DNA of 64,000 bases from Alphaproteobacteria bacterium (GCA_030065235.1 JASJDC010000002.1:272001-336000), one strand, 5' to 3'. Positions 17,689-27,971 are shown, counted from the stretch's first letter. Made by a program: numbers and translations. Notes: generated from the sequence alone by a model not told the origin.

Positions 17689-18826
17689 ATTGGGCGCGGG
17701 CGGCGTCCCATTCGGCCCGGACCTCAGGATCGATTTCGCGCCGCGCGCAGTCGTTGGCCAATCTCTTGAAAGCGGCCGGGTCGAGCAGCCGCGACAGGGC
17801 CCAAACCGCCGCGCCGCGCACTATAGGCGCGGGATCGTCAAGCAAGTTAGCGACCCTTGGGACGGATGACGCCTCCCCGCTATTGCCGACGCCAATTAGG
17901 ATGTTGCGCAAAAACCGTGCGCGGCCGATCCGCTTGATCGGACTGCCCCGAAACAGCTCTCGAAAGCCAGCCTCGTCGAGATCGAGATAGTCCGCGAGCC
18001 GCCTGCCATTCAGTTCCGGACGCGGTAGGAACGCATGCTCTTTCGTGCGCTGGGCGAATTTGTTCCAGGGACAGACCGCCAGGCAATCGTCGCAGCCATA
18101 GACCCGGTTGCCGATCGCCGCGCGGAATTCATGCGGGATCGGGCCCTTATGCTCGATTGTCAGGTAGGAGATGCAGCGCCGAGCATCCAGCCGGTAGGGC
18201 GCCGGGAAGGCGTCGGTCGGACAGATGTCGTGGCAGGCCGCGCAAGAGCCGCAACGGTCGGCATGCGGCGCGTCGGGTTCGAGCGTGAGCGTCGTGAAAA
18301 CCTCGCCAAGAAACAGCCAGGAGCCGAAACTCTCGCTGACCAGGTTCGTATGTTTGCCTTGCCATCCCACGGAGGAGCGCGCCGCGACCGCCTTTTCAAG
18401 AACCGGGGCAGTATCGACGAAAACCTTCACCCCGACTGCGTCCGAACCGCCAAACGTCTCGACGATCCAGCGGGCGAGCCGCTTCAAGCGTTTTTTCACA
18501 AGATCATGGTAATCTGCATTCCCGGCGTAGACGGAGAATCCGGCGCGATCCGGCCTGTCCAGCAAAGCCAGCGGATCTTCGCCAGGACCATAATTCACAC
18601 CCACGGTAATGACTGAAGCGGCGTCGGGCCAGAGCGCCGCCGGCTCGACCCGACGATCCGCTGTCTCCGCCATCCAGCCCATATCGCCATGCGCGCCAGC
18701 ATCGAGGAAGTCCGCGAAGGCCTGCTTGTCCCGGTCGCTCAGACTCACTGGCGCGACGCCGACGGCGTCAAAACCCAGCGCCTTGGCTTGCGCAACGATC
18801 TGCGCTTTCGCGTCCGCCGCGCTCAT
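17687..18826 (-). CDS. queG: Epoxyqueuosine reductase
   Basis: A 379-aa cobalamin- and Fe-S-dependent reductase that converts epoxyqueuosine to queuosine in tRNA anticodons (position 34). It has the catalytic Asp in VDTAPVLE (138), the first ferredoxin-type cysteine set C192, C195, C198 and C202, C218, and the second set C245, C248 and C252. C-terminal HEAT/PBS-like repeats (VPRVANLLDDPAPIVRGAAVWALSRL) are the usual tail. It follows tgt on the same strand by 18 bp, so it probably belongs to the queuosine operon. Confidence 0.95.
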   Translation of the reverse strand: MSAADAKAQIVAQAKALGFDAVGVAPVSLSDRDKQAFADFLDAGAHGDMGWMAETADRRVEPAALWPDAASVITVGVNYGPGEDPLALLDRPDRAGFSVYAGNADYHDLVKKRLKRLARWIVETFGGSDAVGVKVFVDTAPVLEKAVAARSSVGWQGKHTNLVSESFGSWLFLGEVFTTLTLEPDAPHADRCGSCAACHDICPTDAFPAPYRLDARRCISYLTIEHKGPIPHEFRAAIGNRVYGCDDCLAVCPWNKFAQRTKEHAFLPRPELNGRRLADYLDLDEAGFRELFRGSPIKRIGRARFLRNILIGVGNSGEASSVPRVANLLDDPAPIVRGAAVWALSRLLDPAAFKRLANDCARREIDPEVRAEWDAARAQ

Positions 18827-18844
18827 TGGCGGGGCCTGACCGGG

Positions 18845-19972
18845 TCACAGCGGCGGGATGTCGCCCTCGGCGCGGCGCTGGTGGAATGCATCCGTGAAAT
18901 CATCCAGAGACCCCGTCTCGATCGCCCCGCGCAGCCCGGCCATCAATCTCTGATAATAGGTCAGGTTGTGCCAGGTGACCAACATCATGCCGAGAATCTC
19001 GCCGGCCTTGATCAGGTGATGCAGATAAGCGCGGCTATAGTCTGAGCAAGCGGGGCAGGGACAGGTCTCATCCAACGGCCGATGATCGTCGGCATGCCGC
19101 GCGTTGCGCAGATTCGCCGGCCCGCGCGGCGTCCAGGCCTGGCCGTTCCGGCCGGAGCGCGTCGGCAGCACGCAGTCGAACATATCGACCCCCCGCCGCA
19201 CCGCCCCGACAATGTCATCGGGTTTGCCGACGCCCATCAGATAGCGGGGCCGGTCTTGCGGCATGACGGGCGTGGTGAAATCCAGCGTCTGGAACATCAG
19301 CTCCTGACCCTCGCCGACCGCAAGGCCGCCGATGGCGTAGCCGTCGAATCCGATCTCCGTCAGCGCCTCAACCGAGGCGTGGCGCAGGTCTTCGAAGACG
19401 CCGCCCTGCACGATCCCGAACAGCCCATAGCCGGGACGCGGTTTGAACGCGTCTTTCGAGCGCCCAGCCCAACGCATCGAGAGCCGCATCGAGACGTCGG
19501 TCTCTTTCTCCGTCGCCGGATAGGGGGTGCATTCGTCGAACGCCATGGTGATGGTCGCATCCAGCAGATGCTGGATCTCGATCGACCGTTCCGGCGTTAG
19601 CGTGTGATAGCTGCCGTCGATATGCGATCGGAAACGAACCCCCTCTTCGGTGATCTTGCGCATTTCGGCGAGGGACATGACCTGGAAGCCGCCGGAATCG
19701 GTCAGGATCGGCCCCGGCCAATTCATGAACCTGTGTAATCCGCCCAGCCGGTCGATCCGCTCCGCGCCCGGGCGCAGCATCAAATGATAGGTGTTGCCCA
19801 ACAGGATCTGCGCGCCGGTCTGGGCCACCGCGCCGGGCGTCATCGCCTTCACAGTCGCCGCCGTGCCGACCGGCATGAAGGCGGGCGTATCGATGGCGCC
19901 ATGCGCGGTATCGAGCCTGCCGCGCCGCGCTGGCCCGTCCGTTTCGCTGATCGAAAATGACATTTGGCTCAT
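18845..19972 (-). CDS. tgt: tRNA-guanine transglycosylase
   Basis: A 375-aa zinc enzyme that exchanges guanine-34 of GUN-anticodon tRNAs for preQ1. Seen are [10 protein letters not shown] (general base Asp92), [14 protein letters not shown], the nucleophile region [17 protein letters not shown], and the zinc site [17 protein letters not shown]. The ATG at 19972 overlaps the queA stop (ATGA). The order queA-tgt-queG on one strand gives three consecutive steps of the pathway. Confidence 0.96.
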   Translation of the reverse strand: MSQMSFSISETDGPARRGRLDTAHGAIDTPAFMPVGTAATVKAMTPGAVAQTGAQILLGNTYHLMLRPGAERIDRLGGLHRFMNWPGPILTDSGGFQVMSLAEMRKITEEGVRFRSHIDGSYHTLTPERSIEIQHLLDATITMAFDECTPYPATEKETDVSMRLSMRWAGRSKDAFKPRPGYGLFGIVQGGVFEDLRHASVEALTEIGFDGYAIGGLAVGEGQELMFQTLDFTTPVMPQDRPRYLMGVGKPDDIVGAVRRGVDMFDCVLPTRSGRNGQAWTPRGPANLRNARHADDHRPLDETCPCPACSDYSRAYLHHLIKAGEILGMMLVTWHNLTYYQRLMAGLRGAIETGSLDDFTDAFHQRRAEGDIPPL

Positions 19973-21027
19973 GGCGCAGCGCTCCGCTCGAGCAGGCAGC
20001 AATCGCCATAGGAATAGAAGCGATAACCCGCTTCAATGGCTTCGGCGTAAGCGCGCTTCATCCGGTCGGTCCCGGCGAAGGCGCAGACCAGCATGAACAG
20101 GGTCGAGCGCGGCAAGTGGAAATTCGTCAACAGCCGATCCACCGCCTTGAACCGATAGCCCGGCGTGATGAACAGATCGGTCTCACCATCGAACGGGTCG
20201 AGCCGGCCATCCGCACGGGCCGCACTTTCCAGCAGCCGCAGGGAGGTCGTGCCCGAGGCGACGATCCGCCCGCCGCGCGCCTTGGCGGTGTTGAGCGCAT
20301 CCGCCGTCTCAGCGCTCAAGACGCCGATCTCTGCATGCATAATATGATCGTCGGTATCCGCGACCTTCACCGGCAGGAAGGTGCCGGCCCCGACATGCAG
20401 GGTGAGCTTTTCGATCGTCACGCCGCGCGCCTCGATCGCCGCAACCAATGCGTCCGTGTAATGCAGTGAGGCGGTCGGCGCCGCGACTGCGCCTTCCTTT
20501 TCGGCGAACAGGGTCTGGTAATCGGTCTTGTCCGCCGCGCCGCGCGGATCGTCCGCGCCGCGCTTGATATAGGGCGGCAGCGGCGCCTGACCGTCGCGAT
20601 GCAGGGCCGTCATCAGGTCTTCGCCGCTGCGGTCGAATTGAAGCGCCGCCTCGCCCGCCTCGCCTTTCCAGGTCACAGTCGCCGTCAGGCCCACCGCGGT
20701 TTCGAACCGGTCTCCCAACCGCAGCTTACGAGCCGGTCGCGCGAAGACGCGCCAACTGTCGAGCGACAGGCGTTTATGCAGCGTCACCTCCATCCTGGCG
20801 CCGCCATCCGGTCCCGCGCGGCGCCCGCTCAAGCGCGCCGGGATGACCTTCGTGTCATTCACCACCAACATGTCGCCGGGTTCGAGTCGGCCGGGCAAGT
20901 CGCGCACGATCCGATGCGCCGTCCCGGCGTCGGTCAGGTCCAACATGCGCGCCGAATCCCGCGGCGACACGGGTTCTTGCGCGATCCGCTCTTCCGGCAG
21001 ATCGAAATCGAACAGATCGACTTTCAC
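19969..21027 (-). CDS. queA: S-adenosylmethionine:tRNA ribosyltransferase-isomerase
   Basis: A 352-aa enzyme that adds the epoxycyclopentanediol from SAM to preQ1-tRNA. The N-terminus [27 protein letters not shown] and later [32 protein letters not shown] and [19 protein letters not shown] are family hallmarks. The start is a GTG at 21027. It lies 12 bp from the yhhQ stop and overlaps tgt. Confidence 0.96.
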   Translation of the reverse strand: MKVDLFDFDLPEERIAQEPVSPRDSARMLDLTDAGTAHRIVRDLPGRLEPGDMLVVNDTKVIPARLSGRRAGPDGGARMEVTLHKRLSLDSWRVFARPARKLRLGDRFETAVGLTATVTWKGEAGEAALQFDRSGEDLMTALHRDGQAPLPPYIKRGADDPRGAADKTDYQTLFAEKEGAVAAPTASLHYTDALVAAIEARGVTIEKLTLHVGAGTFLPVKVADTDDHIMHAEIGVLSAETADALNTAKARGGRIVASGTTSLRLLESAARADGRLDPFDGETDLFITPGYRFKAVDRLLTNFHLPRSTLFMLVCAFAGTDRMKRAYAEAIEAGYRFYSYGDCCLLERSAAP

Positions 21028-21039
21028 TTGCGTGCGGGC

Positions 21040-21627
21040 CTAAGCCGAGCTGACGCGCAGGCGCTCGGGATAGAAAGTCACGATCAGCCGGAACGGATAG
21101 AGCAGGACGGCGATCATGATCAGCTTGGCGGTGAAATCGCCGAAGGCCCAACCGATCCAGGGCAGGCCCGTCCCGGCGAAGGCGATCGAGAAGAACAGGA
21201 TCGTATCGATGGCCGACGCGATCAGGCTGGAAACCATCGGCGCCTTCCACCAGACGCCGCGGCGCAACCGGTCGAAGATCAGGACATCGAGCAGCTGCGC
21301 AACCAGAAAGGCCGCGCCGGAAGCCAGTCCGATCCGAACATCGGCGGCGATCACGGACAGGATGACGCCGATGAAGAAACCGACATAGACGACCCGCCGC
21401 GCGGCGCCGGCGCCGAACAGCCGGTTGGTGGTATCAGTGACCAGGAAGGCGATCGGATAAGTGAAGGCGCCCCAGGTCAGAAGCTCGGCCAGATCGACCT
21501 CGCCGACCATGCCTTGCACCGGGTGCTGAACCAGAATGTTCGAGACCAGAATGACGGCCGCCATGGCCGCTGCGGCCAAGGCGAAGGACGCCCGGCCCGC
21601 TCCGGAGCCTGAGTCCGAAGAAATCAT
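21040..21627 (-). CDS. yhhQ: Queuosine precursor transporter, YhhQ family
   Basis: A 195-aa inner-membrane protein with about six hydrophobic segments (VQHPVQGMVGEVDLAELLTWGAFTYPIAFLVTDTTNRLFG is the signature region near residues 35-75). The family imports preQ0/preQ1. The ATG at 21627 (MISSDSGSG) gives a short cytosolic N-terminus; a longer frame is unlikely. As first gene before queA and tgt, it indicates salvage of a deazapurine base. No preQ1 riboswitch could be recognised in its 144-bp leader. Confidence 0.92.
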   Translation of the reverse strand: MISSDSGSGAGRASFALAAAAMAAVILVSNILVQHPVQGMVGEVDLAELLTWGAFTYPIAFLVTDTTNRLFGAGAARRVVYVGFFIGVILSVIAADVRIGLASGAAFLVAQLLDVLIFDRLRRGVWWKAPMVSSLIASAIDTILFFSIAFAGTGLPWIGWAFGDFTAKLIMIAVLLYPFRLIVTFYPERLRVSSA

Positions 21628-21771
21628 CGCACTGTCCTTTGTTATGGGCGAAACAAGCGGGGTAAGAGCCCCGCCCCCGATAACCGAACCGCGCATGTCG
21701 AAGGACTTGACGCGGCGGGGGCGGACATACGCCCCAGCGCCCGATCGGTCAAATCGGTTCTGGCTGACGCC

Positions 21772-23934
21772 CTATTCGGCGGCCTTCGCCGGTTCCGGCC
21801 GCAACATCGCCAGAATTTCCGCCGCCGCGTCCGGGATGTTGGTGCCCGGCCCATAGATCGCCGACACGCCGGCCTGGTGCAGGAAGTCGTAATCCTGGGG
21901 CGGGATCACGCCGCCGCAGATCACTTTGATGTCGCCGGCCCCTTCCGCCTTCAGCGCCTCGATCAAAGCCGGCGCCAAAGTCTTGTGCCCTGCCGCCTGC
22001 GATGAGACGCCAACGACATGGACATCGGCCTCGACCGCCTGCCACGCCGCCTCTTCCGGCGTCTGGAACAGCGGCCCGACATCGACATCGAAGCCGAGAT
22101 CGGCGAAGGCGGTGGCGATCACCTTAGCGCCGCGATCGTGCCCGTCCTGGCCCAGCTTAACGACCAGCATGCGCGGCCGCCTTCCTTCCGCCTCGGCGAA
22201 GGCGTCGACCTTGGCGAGAATGTCCCGGAAGCCCTGATCATCCTGATAGGCGGCGCCGTAAACGCCGGAGATCGATTTGATTTCCGCCCGGTGGCGGCTG
22301 AACACCGATTCCATCGCGTCGGAAATCTCCCCAACCGTCGCCCGCGCCCGGGCCGCCTCAATCGACAGCGCCAGCAGGTTCCCTTCGCCGGACGCAGCGG
22401 CCTTAGAAATCGCCGACAGCGCCGCTTGGCACGCGGCGTCGTCCCGCTCGGCGCGCACCGATTGAAGCCGAGCCACCTGCGCCTTTAGGACCTGGGCATT
22501 GTCGATATCCAGCACATCGACCATGTCCGGTTCCGAGGATTGGTACTTGTTGACCCCGACAATCACGTCTTCGCCGCGATCGAGCCGCGCCTGACGGCGG
22601 GCCGCCGCTTCTTCAATCCTCAACTTCGGCATTCCGGACGCAACCGCCTTGGCCATGCCGCCCAGCGACTCGACCTCATCGATGATCGCGCCGGCCTCGC
22701 GGATCATGCTGGCGGTCAGATGCTCGACATAGTAGGAGCCGGCGAGCGGATCGACCGTGCGGGTGATCTGCGATTCCTCCTGCAGGATCAGTTGGGTGTT
22801 GCGCGCGACCCGCATCGAGAACTCGGTCGGCAGCCCCAACGCTTCGTCAAAGGAATTGGTGTGCAGAGACTGGGTCCCGCCCAGCGCGCCCGCCAAGGCC
22901 TCGACCGTGGTGCGGACGATGTTGTTATACGGGTCCTGCTCCGCCAGCGAGACGCCGGAGGTCTGGCAATGGGTGCGCAGCATCAGCGATTTCGGGTCCT
23001 TGGCGCCGAACTTGTCCTTCAGCAAGCGCGCCCAGAGCACGCGCGCCGCACGCAGCTTGGCCACCTCCATGAAGAAATTCATGCCGAGACAGAAGAAGAA
23101 GCTAAGCCGGGGCGCGAAGGCGTCGACATCCAGTCCCTTGGCCGCCGCCGCCCGGACATATTCGACCCCGTCGGCGATGGTGAAGGCGAGCTCCTGCACC
23201 AGCGTCGCGCCGGCCTCCTGCATGTGATAGCCGGAGATCGAGATTGAGTTGAACCGCGGCATATGCTCAGCCGTGTGGGCGATGATGTCCGAGACGATGC
23301 GCATCGAGGGTTCGGGCGGATAGATATAGGTGTTCCGCACCATGAACTCTTTCAGAATGTCGTTCTGGATCGTACCGCTGAGCTGCGCCTGGCTCGCGCC
23401 CTGCTCCTCGCCGGCGACGATATACATGGCGAGCACCGGCAGGACCGCGCCGTTCATGGTCATCGAGACCGACATCTTGTCGAGCGGAATGCCGTCGAAC
23501 AGGACCTTCATATCCGCCACGCTGTCGATTGCGACCCCGGCCTTGCCGACATCGCCGACCACGCGCGGATGGTCGCTGTCATAGCCGCGATGGGTCGCCA
23601 GGTCGAAAGCGATGGAGAGACCCATCTGCCCGGCGGCGAGGTTCTTGCGATAGAAGGCGTTGGATTCCTCGGCCGTGGAGAACCCGGAATATTGCCGCAC
23701 GGTCCATGGCCGCTGGGTATACATCGACCCGCGCGGCCCGCGCAGAAACGGCGCGAAACCGGGCAGCGCGTCTTGCATATGCGCAAGCCCCTCGAGATCG
23801 GCCGCCGTATAGAGCGGCTTGATCGGGATACCCTCCGGGCTTTCCCAAATCAGGTCGTCCGCTTGTTTGCCCTTGGTCTCTTTCTCGACCAGCGCGCGCC
23901 ACGCCTCCAGGTCCGGCGCGGGAAATTCAGCCAT
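21772..23934 (-). CDS. scpA: Methylmalonyl-CoA mutase, single-subunit type
   Basis: A 720-aa cobalamin enzyme interconverting methylmalonyl-CoA and succinyl-CoA. The substrate-binding barrel is N-terminal ([18 protein letters not shown], with the Tyr/Arg CoA motif). The C-terminal B12 domain carries the base-off DxHxxG motif in GQDGHDRG (cobalt ligand His599). Length matches the large catalytic subunit fused to its B12 domain, as in E. coli Sbm/ScpA. No small subunit, epimerase or ArgK/MeaB chaperone is adjacent. It supports propionyl-CoA or C3/C5 catabolism in the neighbouring clusters. Confidence 0.95.
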   Translation of the reverse strand: MAEFPAPDLEAWRALVEKETKGKQADDLIWESPEGIPIKPLYTAADLEGLAHMQDALPGFAPFLRGPRGSMYTQRPWTVRQYSGFSTAEESNAFYRKNLAAGQMGLSIAFDLATHRGYDSDHPRVVGDVGKAGVAIDSVADMKVLFDGIPLDKMSVSMTMNGAVLPVLAMYIVAGEEQGASQAQLSGTIQNDILKEFMVRNTYIYPPEPSMRIVSDIIAHTAEHMPRFNSISISGYHMQEAGATLVQELAFTIADGVEYVRAAAAKGLDVDAFAPRLSFFFCLGMNFFMEVAKLRAARVLWARLLKDKFGAKDPKSLMLRTHCQTSGVSLAEQDPYNNIVRTTVEALAGALGGTQSLHTNSFDEALGLPTEFSMRVARNTQLILQEESQITRTVDPLAGSYYVEHLTASMIREAGAIIDEVESLGGMAKAVASGMPKLRIEEAAARRQARLDRGEDVIVGVNKYQSSEPDMVDVLDIDNAQVLKAQVARLQSVRAERDDAACQAALSAISKAAASGEGNLLALSIEAARARATVGEISDAMESVFSRHRAEIKSISGVYGAAYQDDQGFRDILAKVDAFAEAEGRRPRMLVVKLGQDGHDRGAKVIATAFADLGFDVDVGPLFQTPEEAAWQAVEADVHVVGVSSQAAGHKTLAPALIEALKAEGAGDIKVICGGVIPPQDYDFLHQAGVSAIYGPGTNIPDAAAEILAMLRPEPAKAAE

Positions 23935-24017
23935 GCGGCCTCTCCTTTTCCACTCTGGTCTCGTCTTCCTTGAGCGCGGTTATACCGCCGGCGGCGTGCG
24001 CGAGTCCATGATCGGGG

Positions 24018-24923
24018 TCAAGCCGCCCCCGCGCGCGAGTCCGGGTCAGCCGCCGTCTCGGCTTCGGCGACCAACGCCTTGAACAGCGCTTCGGTCAGCG
24101 GGGACTTGCTGGTCCCGCGCCTTGTGACCAGCGCGACCCGCCTTTGCACCGGCGGCGCGCCGAAAGGCAGCGCGCGCAGCGCGTCGGACCGGTTGGCGTC
24201 GAAACTGCGTTGCGGCACTATGGTTACGCCGAGCCCGCGCGACGCCATCATCAGCATCGCTGGAATCGAATCGAGCTCCATGGTCTCGTTCACCGCCGCG
24301 CCCTGCTGCTGCAATGCCGCGTCGATGATCCTTCCGATGCCGGTTCCTCGGTTAAAGCGGATGAAGGGCGCCCGGTCCAGCAGCTCTTCCGTCGAGGCGG
24401 CGGAATCGTCGCGATGAACGGCGAGGACCAGCGGTTCGGCGTAGATCACGCGATTCACCAACCCGCTTCTTGGCCGTCCAACCTCGGTGACGATCGCCGC
24501 ATCCATCGCGCCGTCGGCGACCAATGTCTCCAGCGCGGTCGAGAGATCGCCTTCGACCCGGACCGCCATATTCGGATGCTGGTCCCGCAGCCGAGCCAGA
24601 GCGCCGGGCAGGATCGTGGTCGTCGCGCTGGGGATGACGCCCAGGGTCAGCGACCCGAACAGCCCCTCACGCCCGCTCGCCGCCTGTTTGAAGGCGGCGG
24701 TCTGCGCCACGATCTCGCGCGCGCGCTCCAACAGCGACCGGCCCAAGGCGCTCAGCACCGGCGGGCGCGAACTTCGATCGAACAGCTCCGCCTGAAGCTG
24801 ATCCTCCAAGGCCTTGATCTGCATGCTCACCGCCGACTGGGTCAGGAACAGACGCTCGGCGGCGGCCTGGAAACTGCCGGCGTCGGCGATGGCGACGAAG
24901 GTCTCGATGTGGCGCAGGTTCAT
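24018..24923 (-). CDS. LysR-family transcriptional regulator
   Basis: A 301-aa regulator with the canonical N-terminus (MNLRHIETFVAIADAGSFQAAAERLFLTQSAVSMQIKALEDQL) and a two-lobe effector domain (GVIPSATTTILPGAL, MMASRGLGVTIVPQ). It diverges from the acyl-CoA dehydrogenase-like gene 108 bp away, and two palindromes lie between them. By the usual LysR arrangement it controls the cluster 25032-29231 in response to a substrate or CoA intermediate. Confidence 0.93.
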   Translation of the reverse strand: MNLRHIETFVAIADAGSFQAAAERLFLTQSAVSMQIKALEDQLQAELFDRSSRPPVLSALGRSLLERAREIVAQTAAFKQAASGREGLFGSLTLGVIPSATTTILPGALARLRDQHPNMAVRVEGDLSTALETLVADGAMDAAIVTEVGRPRSGLVNRVIYAEPLVLAVHRDDSAASTEELLDRAPFIRFNRGTGIGRIIDAALQQQGAAVNETMELDSIPAMLMMASRGLGVTIVPQRSFDANRSDALRALPFGAPPVQRRVALVTRRGTSKSPLTEALFKALVAEAETAADPDSRAGAA

Positions 24924-24930
24924 GCAATTA

Positions 24931-24947
24931 TATCAAATACTCTGATA
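24931..24947. promoter_or_regulatory. LysR-type operator candidate 1
   Basis: An inverted repeat TATCA-N7-TGATA in an AT-rich divergent promoter region, a few bases upstream of the lysR start. It fits the T-N11-A core rule of LysR sites. Confidence 0.6.
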
Positions 24948-24948
24948 C

Positions 24949-24962
24949 TATCTTTCAAGATA
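24949..24962. promoter_or_regulatory. LysR-type operator candidate 2
   Basis: A perfect 6+2+6 palindrome, TATCTTTCAAGATA, one base after the first repeat. Both carry TATC...GATA ends, as expected for a repression/activation site pair bound by a LysR tetramer. Confidence 0.6.
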
Positions 24963-25031
24963 ATTCGTTTGTCTGACATAACGATCCGGCGCATCTTGTT
25001 CACCATAATGTGAGTAGGGAGAAACGCCGGT

Positions 25032-26306
25032 ATGAGATGCGCCCAATTCGGCCTAACCCGGGAGCAACAATCCCTCAAAGACCAGGCCGCCGATCTGGCC
25101 GCGCGCGTCGCCGCCCCTAGCGCCGCTGAGACCGATCGCGCGGAAACCTATCCCTGGGCCGTCGTCGAGGCGATGACCGAGGCCGGTTTCATGGGCTATA
25201 CGCTGCCAAAGGCTTATGGCGGCCAGGGCGGGAGCTATCTGGACGCGGCGCTCATTGTCGAGGAACTGGCCAAGGTCTGCGGCGTTTCCGGTCGGATCGC
25301 CGTTGAGGCCAATATGGGCGGCGTCGCGGCGATCATGCGCTATGGGACAGATGCGCAGCGCCGCTTGGCGGCCGAGCTGGTCCTGGCCGGCGACAAGCCG
25401 GCGATCTGCATCACCGAACCAGACGCGGGATCGGCCGCCACCGAGATGCTGACGCGGGCCGATAAGCGCGGCGACGTCTATATCCTAAACGGAAGCAAAC
25501 ACTGGATCACCGGCGGCGGCGTCTCGAAACTGCACCTGATCTTCGCCCGGGTCTTTGACGAAGCGGGCGAGGAACAGGGGATCAACGGCTTCATCGCGAT
25601 CCGCGGCGAGACCCCTGGCCTGCGCATCGGCGCGCGCGAGCCGACCATGGGGCTGCGCGGCATCCCCGAGACCGAGATCTTTTTCGAGGAGATGGAAATC
25701 CCCGCCGATTGGGTTGTGATCCCGCCCGGCGGCTTTCGGCGCGGATTCGCGCAATTGATGGACGCCTACAATTCCCAGCGCGTCGGCGCCGGGACGGTGG
25801 CCCTGGGAATCGCGGCGGGCGCTTATGAGACGGCGCTCAGCTTCACGCAGGAGCGCGAGCAGTTCGGGCGGCCGATCTGCGAGTTCCAGGGCCTGCAATG
25901 GATGCTGGCGGATATGTCGATCCAGTTGGAGGCGGCGCGGATGATGCTGTGGCGCGCCGCCGCCAGCGCGACCGACCCGGTGTTGGATGGGCTGCGCCCC
26001 TTCCCGGATGCGACCCAAGCCGCGCAGGCGAAGATTTTCGCCAGCGAGATGGCGATCAAGGTCACCAACGACGCGCTGCAGCTGCACGGCGCCGCCGGCT
26101 ATTCCCGAAACAACCCGCTGGAGCGGATGGCGCGGGATGCGCGCATGTTCACAATCGGCGGCGGGACGGCTCAAATTCTGCGCACCGTGGTTGCCAGCCG
26201 CTTGCTGGACCGTAAATTGCCCCAAACGCGCGCGGGTCAGGCCCAGCTCGACGAGCCTGCCCAGCCCGCCGCGTCAATCCACAGACCTTCGGCCGCGGCG
26301 GAGTGA
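25032..26306 (+). CDS. Acyl-CoA dehydrogenase-like protein, probable 3-sulfinopropanoyl-CoA desulfinase
   Basis: A 424-aa flavoprotein of the acyl-CoA dehydrogenase superfamily, with FAD/CoA text such as ICITEPDAGSAATEM, WITGGGVSKLHLIFARV and EFQGLQWMLADMSIQLEAARM. Neither usual catalytic Glu position holds Glu. The loop before YNSQRVGAGT has Gln249, and the C-terminal site is IGGGTAQI. From memory, 3-sulfinopropanoyl-CoA desulfinase (Acd) of Advenella also has Gln (246) plus a key Arg (84) here, and Arg88 in SGRIAVEAN matches. Desulfination yields propionyl-CoA and sulfite. Start context: GTAGGGAGAAACGCCGGT before ATG. The assignment is by remembered similarity, not by search. Confidence 0.72.
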   Translation: MRCAQFGLTREQQSLKDQAADLAARVAAPSAAETDRAETYPWAVVEAMTEAGFMGYTLPKAYGGQGGSYLDAALIVEELAKVCGVSGRIAVEANMGGVAAIMRYGTDAQRRLAAELVLAGDKPAICITEPDAGSAATEMLTRADKRGDVYILNGSKHWITGGGVSKLHLIFARVFDEAGEEQGINGFIAIRGETPGLRIGAREPTMGLRGIPETEIFFEEMEIPADWVVIPPGGFRRGFAQLMDAYNSQRVGAGTVALGIAAGAYETALSFTQEREQFGRPICEFQGLQWMLADMSIQLEAARMMLWRAAASATDPVLDGLRPFPDATQAAQAKIFASEMAIKVTNDALQLHGAAGYSRNNPLERMARDARMFTIGGGTAQILRTVVASRLLDRKLPQTRAGQAQLDEPAQPAASIHRPSAAAE

Positions 26307-26348
26307 GTTCGCCGCGCCGCCGGCGCTTTCTCTAGGGCGGGTTTCGCC

Positions 26349-27971
26349 ATGACACAGAACGAATTGACGGCGGTCGACCGGATCGCCCAGCGGCTCTATG
26401 ACGCCGGCTGTCGCTATGCTTTCGGCATTCCCGGCGGTGAGGTGATCGCGATGATCGAGGCGCTGGACCGCGCCGGCATTCGCTTCATCCTGACCAAGCA
26501 TGAGAATAACGCCGGATTCATGGCCGAAGGGACCTATCACCTGACCGGCGCGCCAGGGATCCTGGTCGCGACCATCGGACCGGGCGCAGCGAACGGCTTC
26601 AACGTGGTCGCCAACGCCGAACAGGACCGCGTGCCGCTGATCGTGCTGACCGGCTGCGTCGATCCGGAAGAAGCGCTAACCTACAATCACCAAGTCTTCG
26701 ACCATGGCGCCGTCTTCCAACCGGTCACCAAGGCGCAATTCACCCTGGCCGACGGGGCCGCCGACATCCTGGCGGACAAGGCGGTCGCGCTCGCCATGGA
26801 TCAACGGCCGGGACCGGTGCATATCGACTTGCCGATCGGGCGGCAGAAGAAGCCTGCTCCCGGCTCCGGCGTCGCGCGCCGCGCCGTCCATGGCCCGACC
26901 GCGCCGGCGACCGGCCCCGATCTGGACCGCGCGCGCGGCTGGCTGAAAGAGGCCAAGAACCCGCTGATGATCGCCGGACTGGATATCCTGACCAGCCCAG
27001 GCGGCGCGGAAGCGGTGCGGCGCGCGGTCGAAGAATGTCAGATCCCGCTGATCACCAGCTACAAGGCCAAGGGAATCCTGCAGGAGGATCATCCGCTTGC
27101 GCTGGGCGGCGCTGGGCTGTCGCCAACGGCGGACAAGGTGCTCATGCCGCTGATCGCCGAGGCCGATCTGTTGCTGCTGATCGGCTATGACCCGATCGAA
27201 ATGCGCACCGGCTGGCGCAACGCCTGGTCGCCCGAGACGCAGCGCGTGGTCGAGATCGCCTCCGCCGCCAACGATCATTACATGCATCAATCAGAGATCA
27301 GCTTTGTTTGCGACCCGGCCGCCGGGCTGTCGGCTCTTACAGACGGAGTTACCGCCCTCGCCGACTGGTCGGACCGGATTCCGACGGCGCGCGAAGCCTT
27401 GGCCGGCGCTTTCGGTCAGAATGAGGCCTGGGGACCGGCAGCGATCGTCGAGACGGTCCGCGCCGCCTTACCGAAAGACGGGATCGCAACAGTCGATAGC
27501 GGCGCCCATCGGATTCTATTGAGCCAGGTCTGGCGCTGTTTCGATGAACGGCAATTGCTGCAATCGACCGGGCTCTGCACCATGGGCTGCGCCTTGCCGT
27601 TGGCCGCCGGCGCCAAAATCGCCGCGCCGGAGCGACCGGTTGTCTGCTTCACCGGCGACGCCGGGTTGGAAATGATCCTGGGCGAGTTGGCGACGCTGCG
27701 CGATCTGAAACTGGCGGTCCCGGTCATTGTCTTCACCGACCAGTCGCTCGCCCTGATCGAGCTGAAACAGCGCAACGCCGGCATGAAGAATCTCGCGGTC
27801 GATTTCGACGGCACCGATTTCGAGGCCGTCGGCAAGGCGATGGGCGGCCATGGCGTCACCGTGACCAGCCGCCGAGCTCTCACCGAGGCGATGGAAAGCG
27901 CGCTGGCGGCGGAGACGTTCACCGTGATTTCTTGCGTTTTCGAACGCAAAGCCTATGACGGGCGGCTCTAA
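26349..27971 (+). CDS. Thiamine diphosphate-dependent enzyme, acetolactate synthase-like
   Basis: A 540-aa ThDP enzyme with the three-domain plan: Pyr domain with catalytic Glu52 (KHENNAGFMAEG), middle domain from about 190, and PP domain near 410-540. The Mg/ThDP motif is altered: GDA rather than GDG (FTGDAGLEMILGEL), and FTDQS where NN is usual. It lies 42 bp after the desulfinase-like gene and 30 bp before a CoA-transferase, so it is in that operon. The substrate is unknown; a 2-oxo acid or sulfo-oxo acid decarboxylase, or a synthase, would be compatible. Confidence 0.85.
   Translation: MTQNELTAVDRIAQRLYDAGCRYAFGIPGGEVIAMIEALDRAGIRFILTKHENNAGFMAEGTYHLTGAPGILVATIGPGAANGFNVVANAEQDRVPLIVLTGCVDPEEALTYNHQVFDHGAVFQPVTKAQFTLADGAADILADKAVALAMDQRPGPVHIDLPIGRQKKPAPGSGVARRAVHGPTAPATGPDLDRARGWLKEAKNPLMIAGLDILTSPGGAEAVRRAVEECQIPLITSYKAKGILQEDHPLALGGAGLSPTADKVLMPLIAEADLLLLIGYDPIEMRTGWRNAWSPETQRVVEIASAANDHYMHQSEISFVCDPAAGLSALTDGVTALADWSDRIPTAREALAGAFGQNEAWGPAAIVETVRAALPKDGIATVDSGAHRILLSQVWRCFDERQLLQSTGLCTMGCALPLAAGAKIAAPERPVVCFTGDAGLEMILGELATLRDLKLAVPVIVFTDQSLALIELKQRNAGMKNLAVDFDGTDFEAVGKAMGGHGVTVTSRRALTEAMESALAAETFTVISCVFERKAYDGRL

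Noticed and set aside
21628-21771. Possible preQ1 riboswitch in the yhhQ leader
   Set aside because: Neither the short pseudoknot of class I nor the class II pattern could be found by eye; a covariance search would be decisive.
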